Below are positions 39,501 to 52,941 of a stretch of DNA of 64,000 nt, in pieces. Position 1 is the first letter of the stretch. The number at the start of each line of letters is the position of its first letter. This DNA is from Cardiocondyla obscurior (taxonomy: Eukaryota; Arthropoda; Insecta; Hymenoptera; Formicidae), in contig NC_091880.1 of NCBI RefSeq assembly GCF_019399895.1, forward strand, positions 2,852,001 through 2,916,000, given 5' to 3'. Under the pieces are notes generated by a model. That model saw nothing but the letters and a program-made list of their open reading frames with translations. It did not search any database and was not told where the DNA came from. Made by a program: the position numbers and the translations under genes.

Positions 39501-42500
39501 GATCTTGTTGTTGTAAATAATTAAAAAAGATCGCGGGATTATTATTATTATTTTTTTTTTTTAAGAGAAATGCGTAATAATATTTTTTAATTGTCGTAAA
39601 ATTATTACCACAGTCGTAATTTTTTGTAAATTTCAAAGTTAATCGCACACTTGTCCTGTAGCATGTGCTTTTTTTACAATGTTACCTTTTTACAAACGTC
39701 ATTTGCGATCGCCAGAGCGGCACGTTATACAATCCGATTCCCCCGAGCGGTTAATTAGTCAACCGCACACGCATACACCACGCGGTACATCAATGCGGCG
39801 CGCTCGATGGTTTTTAATGCCCTAATTGAAAGAAGCTGACGAGCCATTGCGTTCTCCACCGGAGAATTGGGATAATCATTAAACATGCCGGAACGACGAA
39901 AAAGGTACATATGAGGAAACGGAACGGCCGAAATGAAACCTCATTTCATTTAGCTGGATTCGAGCTAACTTTTTCAATTAACATCGCCGTATGTCGTACT
40001 TTGATTCGAACCAGCGTGAATCACGCGTCGCGATTTCGCAGCAAACTCATCCGAGAGATCCAAAAAAATAACGCGTGTGTTAAATATATTTTATTATATA
40101 AATTAAAAAAAAAAAGAAGAAGAAAAAAAAATAGAACGAGACAAAAATTAATTGCCGCGTCACATTACATTTTAAAAGACGGATGAGATAAAGACGTGCG
40201 TTTTGCAGGCTGGAAAGAAGCAAATTGAAAGGACATACGTCGGTATAAACGCAGAGATCCAACTCTCTGCCACTCAGAAACGATATTAATGATTCGATTA
40301 TGCTTTCTCTCCGCGTCTCTTTCCTTCTTTCTTTTTCCCGCGCGCTCACGCCAATCCGCCACGCCGTGGGTGGCAGTCATTCTGCAGCTTCCACACGACG
40401 AATACGAATAATGTACAACGTGTGTATGCACGCGGTGAGCAATACGTTTACGCGCGCATGCACGCCTCAGATTCACCGGATAGTCTTTCAGGCATATATT
40501 CTCCGGCTATTTCCAAAGCGACTTTATTCTTGAGGAATTTGATAGGGATTGATTTTTTTTTTTAATTATTTCCGATTATTAATTATCCTAGTAATTTAGC
40601 GTTAAATTGAGTTTTTCTTTATGGAAAATTTTCTGCCACAAAATAACCGAGCGATACATATCTTGCTTAACGTATTTTTTTAATTTTTTTTATGTAAATT
40701 ATTCGTGTAATTAATTTTTTATTTTTTATACGATTCTACGATGACGACTAACGATCCCGCGATAGAATGCTCGCTGCACAAACGGGATGGGTCGTAAAGA
40801 CTGCTTTAAATCGATGTTCGCCATGTATGACAATGATTATACAATATTGAGGACCAGTTTTTTTTTTTTCCACCAAACGCGACTTTCGCGAATGTTAAGC
40901 GCGACTCGTATTTTTCACTAAAAAACATTTCGTACCCACCTTAATTGGATGCTATCATTTCTGGACGGTCTTACAAGTTAATGAGCACGTATGTTAAAGG
41001 AAGCGCATTACGTTTCAAATGCAATACGTCAATCAGTGAGGTCAGATCATCTCCGAACGTCCGGTTCGGTGAACGGCGACGCTAATAAAAAATAAGAAAA
41101 TAAAGATGCAAGAAATAACGAAATAACTTTTACTGATCTCCCAACTGCCCTCGTTAATTAATACTTCCGAATAATATTTCGAAGATTAATTACTCGTAAA
41201 AAAAAAAAAAAAAATTTACGATGATGTTTGTGTTCTAAGTCGGTCGGATAATATAGAGTTGTCACTCACAAATAGGTAGCACTTTGTGTTTGTAACGAAT
41301 TACCGGAAGCCATTCATTCTGTTTGACATAAGAATTGAACTCGACAATGAGTTGGTGCGAAGTATATTTGCCATCGATTATTCTGCATTACAAACGTTTG
41401 CGTAACAAAATGATGTATACAACACGGAAAGAAAAAATAGACAACGTACGCGAACGGTCTTCATCCCGAGTGTTACGTAATCCGAGGATAATTAGTTTAC
41501 CGTCTGTCTACGAGTGTATTACATTTTTAAAGCGATTTTCCAAGGCTCTGACTGTTGACGGCGCTTGTGACGCGATGAAAGTTATTTCCCGCGAACCAAC
41601 AGTCTTCTTCAATGTCAAGTAATAATTTTCAAGGCTAAAAGATATTATTGCACATTACGTTTACCTATATTTATGACCACCATATTTTTTAAGTCCATCA
41701 ACGGCAGCTTTTTATCGATAGAATGAGAAAAATATCAATTTCTACACCGTTTGATTAATAATGAAGTATTAAGCCCCCCAAGTTCTAAACGTAGAAATCA
41801 ACATTTGTCGTTGCGATTTTAAATTTACTAATCTTGAAAAGTCTTACATTTAAAATGTGTCGAATAGGCTTTGCGTAATTAAATATGAAAAGTAATATTT
41901 TATGTGTAATTATGACGTATTTTAAATACGCCTCGAACAGAGTTCAACAAACAGTTCTTTTTCTTTTTTTTATTTTTTTTTTTTTCAAGTAGAAATATTT
42001 TACTTAGTAGTACAAATTTTATTAAAAAAATTTTCTTACACATTGTGACCTTAATTATCGAGATAATTGATTTATTTCCGATTGGCACACGAAGGCATAG
42101 TAATAATAACGTTTACATGTGTGCAAGATCGTGTCGTTTATCACTCCTCAGCAACACCTGCTACATGTTACTTTTACGTATAGCGTATAGCGTAATAATC
42201 GGTCGTTATAATATCGCCTGGCATGACGACGATACGTTCACTTTATTTGGACGTAAATCAGCGAGAGGAGTGAAAGGACAGCCGATCGAGAGAACGGTCT
42301 TTGCGATGCAAATCGCGTATACGTCGCCGCTTTTAACTTGACATCTGCGCAAAATTAAATGGAGACATCTCCGTAACGACGTCATCTCGTTTCCACATGT
42401 TTGAGCGGATGCGAGTCGAGAGAAAGGTGCTTACGCCTAAAATTACATCAAAATAACATTTTCCGCCGATGCGTGTACTTTTATATATACGTTACATAAA

Positions 42501-44881
42501 TTAATACAACGTTTTACACATCGGTGCGTAGCGATAAAAGAAAAAAAAAAAACATAATTATTCGCTTTCCAATAAATAAACCTAACGTCCTGTTTTTTTT
42601 TTTTTTTGCTCTACCTTTTAGCGATTCAATCGGATTTACCGCGTGAATTTGAAAAAAAGTATCACGCCGAAATTAAATACACAGGCATCGGTCCTCGAAT
42701 GTGTTCCTTATCAGTTTCGTTGTTTGTTACGCTCGCTCTCGTCCGCGTGGCGTCCGTCCGACGTATGTAATAATACGAAATTATTATATCCGACCGGCTT
42801 TCGCGATTGCGCTACACATGCGAGTGTACGCGCGCACGTCGGTTACTCTCGGGGTCTTGAACGTGCGAGTACGCAGACATGCAGGGTCGAAATTATATGG
42901 AAATTGGCCGGCGTGCCGCGCCGGCCACATCGGAGTGTTATGACGGTGTTCCTGAGCGCCGGTGGCGCGATGGGACCAGCGGGTTTCGTACGAGAGGGAA
43001 CGCACTCCCGGGGACCACACCGGGTATCATTTGCCATTCCGCGCCATTACGCCGGCCGAAAACGCGGAACCACGTTTCACGGACGTCTACTTAAGTGATT
43101 TCACCGGCGATTAAAGCTGCGTCCCTTTGGCCGATCGCCGGTGTTTGCCAGAAGCGAAATTAGGTCTCGGATTCGCGGCCACGCGGGGAAACGTTATTAC
43201 GAGACGGGTAGTAGAAGAAAAATACAGCTGTGTTTTCTTTTTCTTTTTTTTTTTTTTTAATTTATTCTTTGACCAAGTTATCTCGACACTCGTACGTGTC
43301 GAAAGATGCGAAGTTCGAACGCCCGTTAGACTCACGCAACTGCCGCATACTTAGATTACTCAATCGATTATTTACATATTGATTTGTCGTCGAGATACTG
43401 TGATTTTCGAACTCTCCTTCGAAGAAGGAAAGTAAGAAAAAGCTCGAAGTAACAAGTGCGTTTTGAGGAATAAGGGGGAAAAAGCACGAGAAGCGTAACG
43501 CTGCCAGCTGCGCGCACGTGCTTCGCGGTTGCACCTGACTATTGAGCTTCTTTTCCGAGCACGAGCGGACTCCGTCCGTGCCGTTTCCGATAGAGGGTCA
43601 GTTAATAAGATGCTCGAGTTTGCCACTAATAAGGGGTTTTCCTTTTCCTTTAGGGTTGCCAACCGATTGTGATCTATCGTACGCGTGCACGTAACTCCAC
43701 GAATTACCGGGAATTAACGTTTGTATCGCAGGCGCGAAGCTTAACTCCGAGAGCATCGCGTACAGCTTCATGTTTCCGGCAAACTTACAGGTGGCACGAG
43801 AAGTGCCCTTGACGTGGAGGGCTTTCACTACTAAAGGGAACTCGAACATATTTTTGAAACGCCACGCCGCGATGTCGCAAGAAAGCGAGGAGCCTTGACG
43901 TAATAATTTAATAAAATTATTAAAAAATTACGAAACTAAAAAATAAATTACAGCGAATGGAGCTATAATATTAAAAACGCATTGATCAAACGGCAGGTTT
44001 GTCAGCGGCGCTGGGCTAGCCGTCGCTTTAAATTTCACTCAGCCATAAGCCACGCCGTTCCGGGAGCAAAATAATTTATTCTCTTGTTAGTCCGGCTCTT
44101 AATTAAAGCCTCATACGGCGTGTACCGTCGTCCACTTTCCTCCTGCCGCTGCTATCTCTTTCGCCCGATTAACGTTAAAACGTGATTTATAAGTTGCCCT
44201 AGCGTCGTGCAGCTTTCAGCTTTCCGTCAGTCGCTTGTATGCGGGTTATTAATTGCGTTTGAAAATTAGAATCACACCCAGCAACCATGGTAACCGTTGA
44301 ACTTTATATTGCTTCAGCTCGTGTGTAAATTAATTTTGTCCCTTCACTGCTCGTTTGTTCTCGTACATTTATCTTTTTCGTACAATCAGCATTCAATAAA
44401 AAAAAAAAAAGAATATGCTGGTACTCGACCAATCTTACAATTTCTCAACAGTTTCAGATAGTGACATTTAAAAACACGTTACTCTATTTATCTCTCTTAC
44501 AAAAATTAAGACATTTTTTCTTAGCCAGCACTTAACTTTGACTGGATATTTAAAGCAATTTGATATTTTATTCGTGATAAAAAAAAAAGAAAAAATTCAA
44601 TTTCGACTGATCAATCGTAAACGCGTGTAATCTATGCGACGAATCGCGCCGTCGATGTAGTTCGATACGTAATCTATCGTCGTTCGTTTTTATTAAACGG
44701 GCTTGTTTTTCGCTAACGCAATTAAGAACCTAATAAAAGGGGATAGTTCACGATGACGGCGGCGAGTGAAATTACAGACCGGTTTTCTTCGAAGAGGGAT
44801 AATTGAAAGGGCGAGAAGTAACCCGTTGCCTCGGGGTTGAATGAACAGGGTAAAAGGAAACGGCTCATGCTTCCGTTTATG

Positions 44882-44895
44882 GTACCTTAAGGTAC
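44882..44895. repeat. 14-bp perfect palindrome
   Basis: GTACCTTAAGGTAC is its own reverse complement. Confidence 0.85.
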
Positions 44896-47381
44896 TATAC
44901 GATATGAATGGGATCGTAGAAGACCCTTCCCTTCGCTTTGGCCAATGAATGAAGTCGCAAAACTTTTTTCTTTCTTTTCTTTTTTTTTTTACCCCTAGCG
45001 CGGAAGATGTTTCTCTTCAATGAGCGACGATATGTCTCGGACGATATGTTTTCTGTGCAACGGAACTTTTTTATTCCGGCTGATTATCGCGCACGAAAAG
45101 TAACGAATGAGAATTACGACGACTCTAAATACACGTCGCGGTAATAAATCTCTACGAGAACTCATTTGGCGGTCAGGACCGATAATAACGGACGGCGCTT
45201 TTATTAATGGAGGAATGCGGGGACGAGGGCCATTAACCCCTCCTTCCCCTCTCTTACCCGGATCAGCTGTTCTTCGGGGATCCTTCCCGATGGTTGCGCG
45301 CCGGTCGAGCAGCACGCCCATTTAAATCTCGGCAGAGGACCGAGCCGATTGTGAAACAGCCACGAGATACGACAGCGGGCCCATTAAAATATTTTTCCTC
45401 GAGAGTTTCTGAGCAATTTAATCTTCAAGCGAATTAAACGTAAAATGTTCCCGCGTAAACTCGATACCAAGTATTCCGCGGGAATTAAAATATTATGCAA
45501 AACGTCTACGTGCGCAAACTAATATTTTGAAACATTAAGTAATCAGGGAGGAACAACCGCAATTGAATCGAATCGCCGTGAAATCGAGGCGAATCTGGTA
45601 AACGACGTTTCGTCTCCGCGCAGATATCGCCGCCGCGATCTTCTTGTTCGCCGCCGTGCGATGCGGCCTGTGGGTAATCTTTTACGGGCCTCCGAGATCG
45701 TACCGAAAGTGGAAAGGCGCGCGAGGTAACAAAACAGAATTTAGGCTGGCCCCCGCGGTTAAAAAACACTGGGGTTACGATCGCGAAAGGCACCGGCGGG
45801 GTAATTGAACGCGCCGAGGCGTATGATTTTGCCGATTTATCCCCGGGGCACGAGTAAGCCGCGGTTAATTTAAACTAAACGCCGGCGGTAAACGCCACGG
45901 CTCGCGCTGATAAGGCCTCCCTTGATTTAAGCCGGCCCGCCGGTCCCCTCTGTACTTTGGTGTCGTTAAAGGAAGTAATTAAATTACTGCGCGGCCACCA
46001 TCGTCGACCGAAACTTTTTTTTTTTTCTTTTTTTGAATTCTCGAGACGCGAGTGAAAGACGCGTGCATCTCGGCGACTGATTATTAATGCGCGCGTTCGG
46101 TCGACGTCCGTTTATGCATCGCGGATAATTAACCGCCGCGTAAGTATTATAATATTGCCGGATTAAAACGTAAAACGTGAATTTTTACAGCTCGAGATAA
46201 TTATACATTTGAGAAGATTTACTGTGAATTTGTGGGAGATAAATCGCGCTTCTAAAAGTTAGGATTTAGCAAAAAAAAAAGAAAGAAAAAAGGAAAAAGA
46301 AAATGGGTACCTAATTGCATTTCCGTCCGCGTCGCCGTTCGTTTCTTTTTCATAAAATTTTACGGACTGTACTTGTTTGGATTTAGAAACTCTCTCGTCT
46401 TTGTTAGAGTTTCGGCGAATTTTCTTTTATTAATTAAATTTATTAATTTTGCAAATTAAGGAAGTTATTTACGTTATTATTATCTGTTAAGAAAATACGA
46501 AAATGAACGAGCCGGGAATTTGTGCGCGAATTTAATGGCATGCCCGAATTGCGTACGGGAGTCGGTATTACGTAGTGTCGGCAAAATTTTAGGGAGTGAA
46601 GCCAATTTTCTGACATTTTATAACGTATCTGCCCTCGAAAGTGGTACGAGATGATAAAGGGCGTGCACTCTCATCTTAAAAGGAGTATAAAATCACTAAG
46701 CATATAACGGTGCATTCAGATACGAGGCTAAAATTGCGATCGTGTTACGAGTATGGAAGTAAAAACAGCTGCCAACTCGGCCGATTCCTCCCTTCTGGAA
46801 GCTTAATTGTCACTTGATCGTCTTAACCGCGGACCCGCGAGGCCAGTGCGCGTCGTTGGTATTTCATTTAACATTGGCAATAAAATGTAAGGACACGACG
46901 AGGTTTTCTTGCAATTGCCGTTTGCTTAGCAAAGCGCAAAGTTTTAAAAGCACGATCGTAAAAATCAGTACGTTTATTGCGACGATTACAAGAGCGAGAA
47001 TACCTCGAATGAATCCTTTAATACATATAAGCCGGGCAAAAATATCAAGTGACATTTACTACATATTACCGCCGACGATATGTTAATTTCAATCGTAAAG
47101 AACGTAAAATACTGAATTCAAAATATTAGTTACGTTTTATTACGTAATCAGAATCTACCAGCGTTAAGTGCGAATTATCGCCCATTAATATTTTAATAAT
47201 TCGATCTTATCTTAAAAATACGTCATATTATTAAATTTTACATTGATTACAGGTCGATAATGTCTTTATTTGAACGAAAAGAAGAGATCTTAATTAAGAA
47301 ACGAATATAATTATAGAGAAAGTTTGCCGAATTTTTGTATTACTTTTTTTTTTTTTTTTTTTTTTTAATACAGTAACTCCT

Positions 47382-47429
47382 TACGCCTGTAATTTATTGT
47401 TTCGCCTCGTGCAAAATTATACAGGCGTA
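47382..47429. repeat. inverted repeat with 28-nt spacer
   Basis: TACGCCTGTA (47382-47391) and TACAGGCGTA (47420-47429) are exact inverses. Four more A/T pairs form inside after a 2-nt bulge. Confidence 0.8.
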
Positions 47430-48585
47430 TATTACGAGATATTGAATTTGTATGTAATTAACGAGTTGTCGATGCGTCTCACCGTAAAAGGTGGCCATGT
47501 AGAATCCCCTTGTGTATCATCGGTTACGAGAATTCTTCGCTCTTAATTGTATTTCATTATTTGCGCGACACGGTTACGTGAACCAATAACATCAATAAGC
47601 ATTCTGGTGCGCGAATACATCATCTCTCGCGTTCGTCTTATCGCACGGGGATCTCCAATTAACCACTCGAACGGTAATTTCGTTTGGCATCTTTCATTAG
47701 CACGCATTAGCGACAGGGCGCATCAAAGTTTAGAATTAATCGCGTCCGTTCTGAAAAAAAAAAATATATATATATCTCTTTCTCTCTTTTTTTCTCTCGC
47801 ATTTCCGACCGCGAAATTTATTATTGCAAATGCAAATTCGCAAGAAAGCGCCGCGTCCTAATTCGACGACACCGGGAAGTCCCGCTGCAGCTTTCTTTAT
47901 GTGTATCATATAAATTAAACGTGCAACTAGGTCGAACATTTATAAATGTTACTACGGCGCGGCTACAAGGTGACGTATGTTCGCAAGAAACGTAACACTG
48001 TACCGCAATTTAATGGTACTACTGGGCGCCGGGCAGCCCTCTGCTTTCACGAGAGGCGCGAGAACAGGCTGTACGAAATGTTGAAGGTCAACGTGCAGAC
48101 CTTTCCATTCAATTATTAATTACGTAAGTACGATTCCGCATAAACGCAGATCCGTCCTTCCTTTTCCGCGTATTTTATTAGGTATATCCGTAACGCACGT
48201 CAGCTCGCGCGTTTACGTGTCGTTTTCTTCGATAACATTTATTGCAAAGTTACTTCTATTCAATTTATTTCCCACTACGACATTAATCTCCGCGCCGCGT
48301 ATGATAATTAATATTCCGGAGCCCGATTGCCGCTCGCTGCGCGGCGTCTCTTCTTCGAGTAGCCCGCCGGCCGTTCTCGGCGCCCTCGACAATCCTCTTT
48401 GGGTTAAGCTACGATTTCTCTCGCACAAAGTAAATGTTCGTAATTGTTAACAAGACGCAATTTCATGGTGCAAGTATAATTATATCATGGGCGGTAAAGC
48501 ACAGCATTACGTTAATCATCGTCAATGCTGGCGTGTATAATTTTCCCTCGGAACTTCTGCTCTTCGGGAGAAACGTATATATCTC

Positions 48586-48604
48586 GTGTGTGTGTGTGTG
48601 TGTG
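48586..48604. repeat. (GT)n microsatellite
   Basis: About nine GT units. Confidence 0.9.
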
Positions 48605-49739
48605 CATTTCTCTCCGCGATACGTCGGACACCGCAGGTCGCAAGTAATCAGGAGCAATTGCCGAGTTAATAATTGCGTAATCAACCTTTGTCGTGCTCAC
48701 GTAGTGGCCCGGTAATGCGAATAATAATGATGATTACACGTTCGTTTCGTCCGCTCTGCCTCGGAATTGTCGCATGCTGATAAAAGGAAACCCTGAGACG
48801 CGCTGTCTCGGTGAAACGTAATTATAACTCACGATTATTTGCAGATAGGTCAGAAAAATGTTTCGTCTCGTTTACAATATGTTTTTTTATTTTTTATTTT
48901 TTTTTCTTTTTTTTGGAACGCAGATTAAATTACGATTGCACGAATAAGTAAAGGAAAAGAGTCAATTTCAAACTGGACGAAGAAAGTGTCGGCGAAATAA
49001 ATCTCGTTGTCTCTTCGAATGTCGAGTCGGCCGAAATTATAGTCTAATTTCATAATTTTGCCTCGGTGAAATATTCGAGTTTCAGCAGAAGCGTGTTGTA
49101 GATCGTACACGAAAAAGATGCAATGGACGATGGGGAAACTAATATATTTAGGCGGCGTTTTAATTTTCTTATCGCTCGGCCATTGGGCGGGAACGAAGTA
49201 TTAAGCGACAGTGACAAAAGAAGATTACACAAACCCCGAAACCCAATAATCCCGGTTGAGAGGAGAGAGATAGAGAAGGAAAAAGAGCGAATTGGTCGGT
49301 TAATCCTGCAGCGCGTTCTCTGGCGAACGGCTGTTCGCTCGGCTTCTTCTTCTCTTCCTGCTTACACACGTGCGCAAGAGCGCATTGTGGGGCCTCGATG
49401 TGCCAGATGATAACACCGAGAGTAAGACAAGTATCGTTGAGGCTATCGCGTTACGCCGCGCGAAGTTAACTCGAGTAGAAATTGATTCCCACCGTAAATA
49501 ATATTTTTTAAAAATTGCATTTATGCGGTATATTATTTATTATATCTATACTAAATCACAATTTTCACCTGCGCTCAAATACATACATCTACAAAGGCTC
49601 CATTAAAAAAAAAAAAAAAGAAAAGAAAGAAAAATAAAAAAGGAAAATAAAAGAAAGGAAAGAGATTTCCCAGGATTTATTTAATTACTTTGTAATACTT
49701 TTTTGAAGACGAGAAAATTTACGGCTTCGGGAGATACAA

Positions 49740-50215
49740 ATTATATACACGGTTAACAAATGGTGGGCCCGTTCGCCGAGTGGCCGGTCGCAAGGTTCTT
49801 ATTTAAATTCGAGCATCGACGGAGTGAATTATCTCGCTTCTTAATGCTTAGACGGCACCCGAAACAAAACGGAGCCGATTGGGTTGATGGTTCCCCACAC
49901 CTGGAAGTGACTGCTGGTTAGGATATCACCCCGAAGGTCCATTTGAGAGTTCGCCACCTTCGTGGCGGGATGTACCAGGTTGAGTTACGAGATAGCGCGG
50001 AAGAAGGGGGCACCTGTGCGGCAGGTGACCGCTTCTCCACGTAGAACGCGACGATACTCCAACACTCGTGCCTTCGCAACGCACACGCGTGCAATCAGGT
50101 CAAATATCCGTACACGAGATTCATATCGGTCGTACATTTATCGGGGCTCATCTAAACTGTCGGCGGGCAGTGCTGAAACATTGTGTTCCCGCCACGAAGG
50201 AATCATTTAGCATTT
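49740..50215. promoter_or_regulatory. structured, homopolymer-free island with three E-boxes
   Basis: Bounded by AT-rich repeats. CACCTG-type boxes are at 49898-49903, 50011-50016 and (inverse CAGGTG) 50022-50027. The last two form the tip of an imperfect hairpin at about 50000-50038 (14 of 17 positions paired, 5-nt loop). A 14-bp perfect inverted repeat, 49957-49970 with 50187-50200, encloses it, and the left arm also folds locally (49952-49967). This could be an enhancer, a structured RNA or a remnant of a small inverted-repeat element. Confidence 0.3.
49957..50200. repeat. 14-bp inverted repeat pair enclosing 216 bp
   Basis: CCTTCGTGGCGGGA (49957-49970) and TCCCGCCACGAAGG (50187-50200) are perfect inverses. 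Identity stops at both ends of each arm, and no clear target-site duplication is visible. Confidence 0.8.
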
Positions 50216-52750
50216 ACCCGTTTCGTTAAAGTCACCACGGGATTTATTAGTATAATAGTGAAAAGTATAAAATAAAATTTATAGCTTTATGAAATTTAAG
50301 AATTTCTCTAGGTGCGGTTTAAAATAAAAATTAATAAAAAGAGTAGGCTTTTAAATAAATAATTATAGTGCGATAATCGATTGGTAAGAACATCTACCGA
50401 AACAATTAGTAGATTTTACGGATTTGCCACAGTATATCCCATAAAAAGCGACTCTCGACCTTACCGCAAATCGACCGCCTTCTTTTCGCTGGTCCAGCGC
50501 GTCCCGCAAAAAAAAAAAAAAAACGGTCGTTTCAATTATGAACGAACGGCCACTTAAACTCTTCAAGCTTCATAACTGGCTCATAAAACTGACTATTTCG
50601 ACGACGTCCGTATCTCCTACGGTAGCGAAACTTGAATGGTATAATCGAATTGTCGAGCTTCGATTTCGGTATCTCGCTCTTACGTCCTTTTTTTTATCCC
50701 CAAAAATCTCTGCGCAATCTCTATAAGTATGCAATATACAATAAATTAATTAAAGCAATTATCATTTTCTTTCGTATTTGTAATCGGTATAATAAAAAAA
50801 ATAATCAGCAATCTCGTACGTTCACGGAAAACGATCCGCGAGTTCGGACCGAAGCAATGCCGAGGACAAAGTACCTCGTGTGTGCTGACCAAATATCAAT
50901 TACGGCACGCCGAGAGCTCAATAATTGGCGCATCCGTACTAATTAGAAGGCGCGGCATTTGCCGCTTACGTCTCGATCCGCGTTACGAATCCGCGCGGTA
51001 ATTTAGCGGCGCAATTAAAAAAAAAAAAAAAAAAGGGAACGATCGCCCCGTCGTAGCGGACCCGCAAAGACGCACAAAAGGGCCTTTCTCCGACCGCGTT
51101 CGTTAAGGGCGCCGTGATTGGCTTCGTGACGGACAGGTGCATATCGCGGAACGAAGGGATATTCCGTTGTCTCTGTCGATATTACGGTGTTTTATTACGC
51201 AAAGTAAACTCCCCTTCGTGTGCCGTTCTGCATGTTTTCTGCAATTTCTCTTACTCCAAAGTTTGCGAGCAATTTATATCGCGAACGTAAGTACGCAACG
51301 AGTAAAACAAGACTTTTAAACGGCGCATGATGAATAACGACAGACAATATTTCGTTATTACCAGAAATTGAAACACTCCGGAGTTTTGACTCAAGCTAAA
51401 TTACGTACACTCTCAGATTTATCATCAAATGCATCTGCGATCAGAATATTAATAATGTAAAAACTTGTTTTTCTTTTTTTATTTTTTTTTTTTTTTCTGT
51501 TGCGTAATTCAAATATTAAAAATTGAAGACAAATGAAGAGACACTCAACGTTTATTACCGCGACAAGAATGGCACGCGATGCTCGAGATTACAAATTGGA
51601 TAATTAAAAACGCGAAGGAGAGGCGAACGCCGATATCTGATCGGAAAAGACATGCTGAAATTAGGAATAATTTAAGAAAAGGGAATAAAGAAGCGGCGTG
51701 GCCATAGAACCAAGCGCGATATTACGAAATATTTTAACGTGGCGAGCCTCGTGTAGATTTTTTATTTTATTTTATTTTTTAATTGCGTATCAAGCAACAT
51801 CATCTAATCGCGTTCGATCTATGAGGCAGAATTGATTACTCGCGCGGACGTAATTAGCATTCGACAGCACGCGGAATTAGCGCCATGTTTCGTATGCTCG
51901 TCATTTGCATAGCCAATGCGCGACATAATTAAAGATAAAACACACGATGTTACGGGCAAGATGAAGTTCAACTTAACGCCCTTGCCGATACGCATCGCGC
52001 CGGCCCGGTAGCGCGATATCTCACGTTTGTCCGCAACATGGTCGGTTCTTGACGGACGCGATGAACTGTCGAATTCGTTTTCTAGAGATGATTTTTCTGC
52101 GCACCGGGTGCGCAGACATCATCTGCGGACAAACATGTGGATCGAAAATCCTCGTGTGTCGAAGGCCGGATGGTACGAGAGAGCCTTGGACTTCGTCTTC
52201 CCCTCTCTTTATCTTCGTTTTTTTCGCTTTGCGCGCTTCGCGGTCGATATCCGGTGCCCAAAGTCTGCCCGTCCTCCGGTCTTCATTCGCGCAGAAGCGC
52301 TTTCGGAACATTAACCGCGCAACTGCTGTTTAAACTTGCTCATCGGACCCGATGCGATCGAATCTCGCTCGCTCGCCTCCTATATCCCCCTGCCCCCGGC
52401 TCGATTAATCATCCAATTTACGAACCTTGATAGAAAGCAGTGTCGATTCATCGACGGCTCGTCGACGATGAACACGTATTCCCCGATGATCGGGCGTGTA
52501 TAGAGACGCGATCCGATCGACGCGATTGTCTCTGATAATTCGGGTCGAGAGTATCACGTACGAATTCGCAAACATAAAAATTAAAATTTTTTAAATAAGC
52601 TTCTGTACCGAAAACGATTAGATAACATTTCTATATCTCCGTATAATTTAAGGAATTAAAGGGATGCGGATTTTTATGATTTACTGCAGTGCTCTTGGCA
52701 ACGTATTTGAATTTGAAACATTGCGTTTGCGTAATATAGCCACGCATCGG

Positions 52751-52785
52751 CGTCGATGATTACACCGTCGATGATTACACCGTCG
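52751..52785. repeat. 15-bp tandem repeat, 2.3 copies
   Basis: CGTCGATGATTACAC occurs twice head to tail, followed by the first five bases of a third copy. Confidence 0.9.
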
Positions 52786-52920
52786 CGTATGATCGGTTAG
52801 GCCTGTGAAAGAGGAGTGTAACTAATCCGGTGTCGACGACATCATTACCAGCCTGACGTGGTGCGCACCTCGAGCGTGTAATTAATATACACAGGTCGCC
52901 CGTAACTCAATCAACAAGAA

Positions 52921-52941
52921 CTCTCTCTCTCTCTCTCTCTT
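52921..52941. repeat. (CT)10 microsatellite
   Basis: Ten CT units followed by a pyrimidine-rich stretch. Confidence 0.9.

Larger units (their letters stand above)
36611..49739. other. intergenic region, no gene recognised
   Basis: AT-rich with CpG-rich patches (38.8-39.3 kb, 42.6-43.1 kb, 45.0-46.0 kb). E-boxes of the GCAGSTGK type occur at 42154, 43504 and 46765. Two small inverted repeats are listed separately. No coding exon, RNA gene or transposon frame was recognised. Confidence 0.55.

Noticed and set aside
40000..40065. Near-perfect tRNA B-box on the minus strand (GGTTCGAATCA)
   Set aside because: The T-stem does not pair and there is no A-box upstream on that strand.
42643..43098. 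151-codon plus-strand frame and overlapping frames on both strands
   Set aside because: A CpG-rich patch with several simultaneous open frames, none with a known domain or splice context.
49766..49830. tRNA Ser/Leu-like A-box (GCCGAGTGGCC)
   Set aside because: No matching B-box or T-arm at the right distance and no acceptor stem.
49957..50200. Inverted repeat pair as a MITE
   Set aside because: Only 14 bp of terminal identity and no clear target-site duplication or second copy in the window. Kept as an inverted repeat only.
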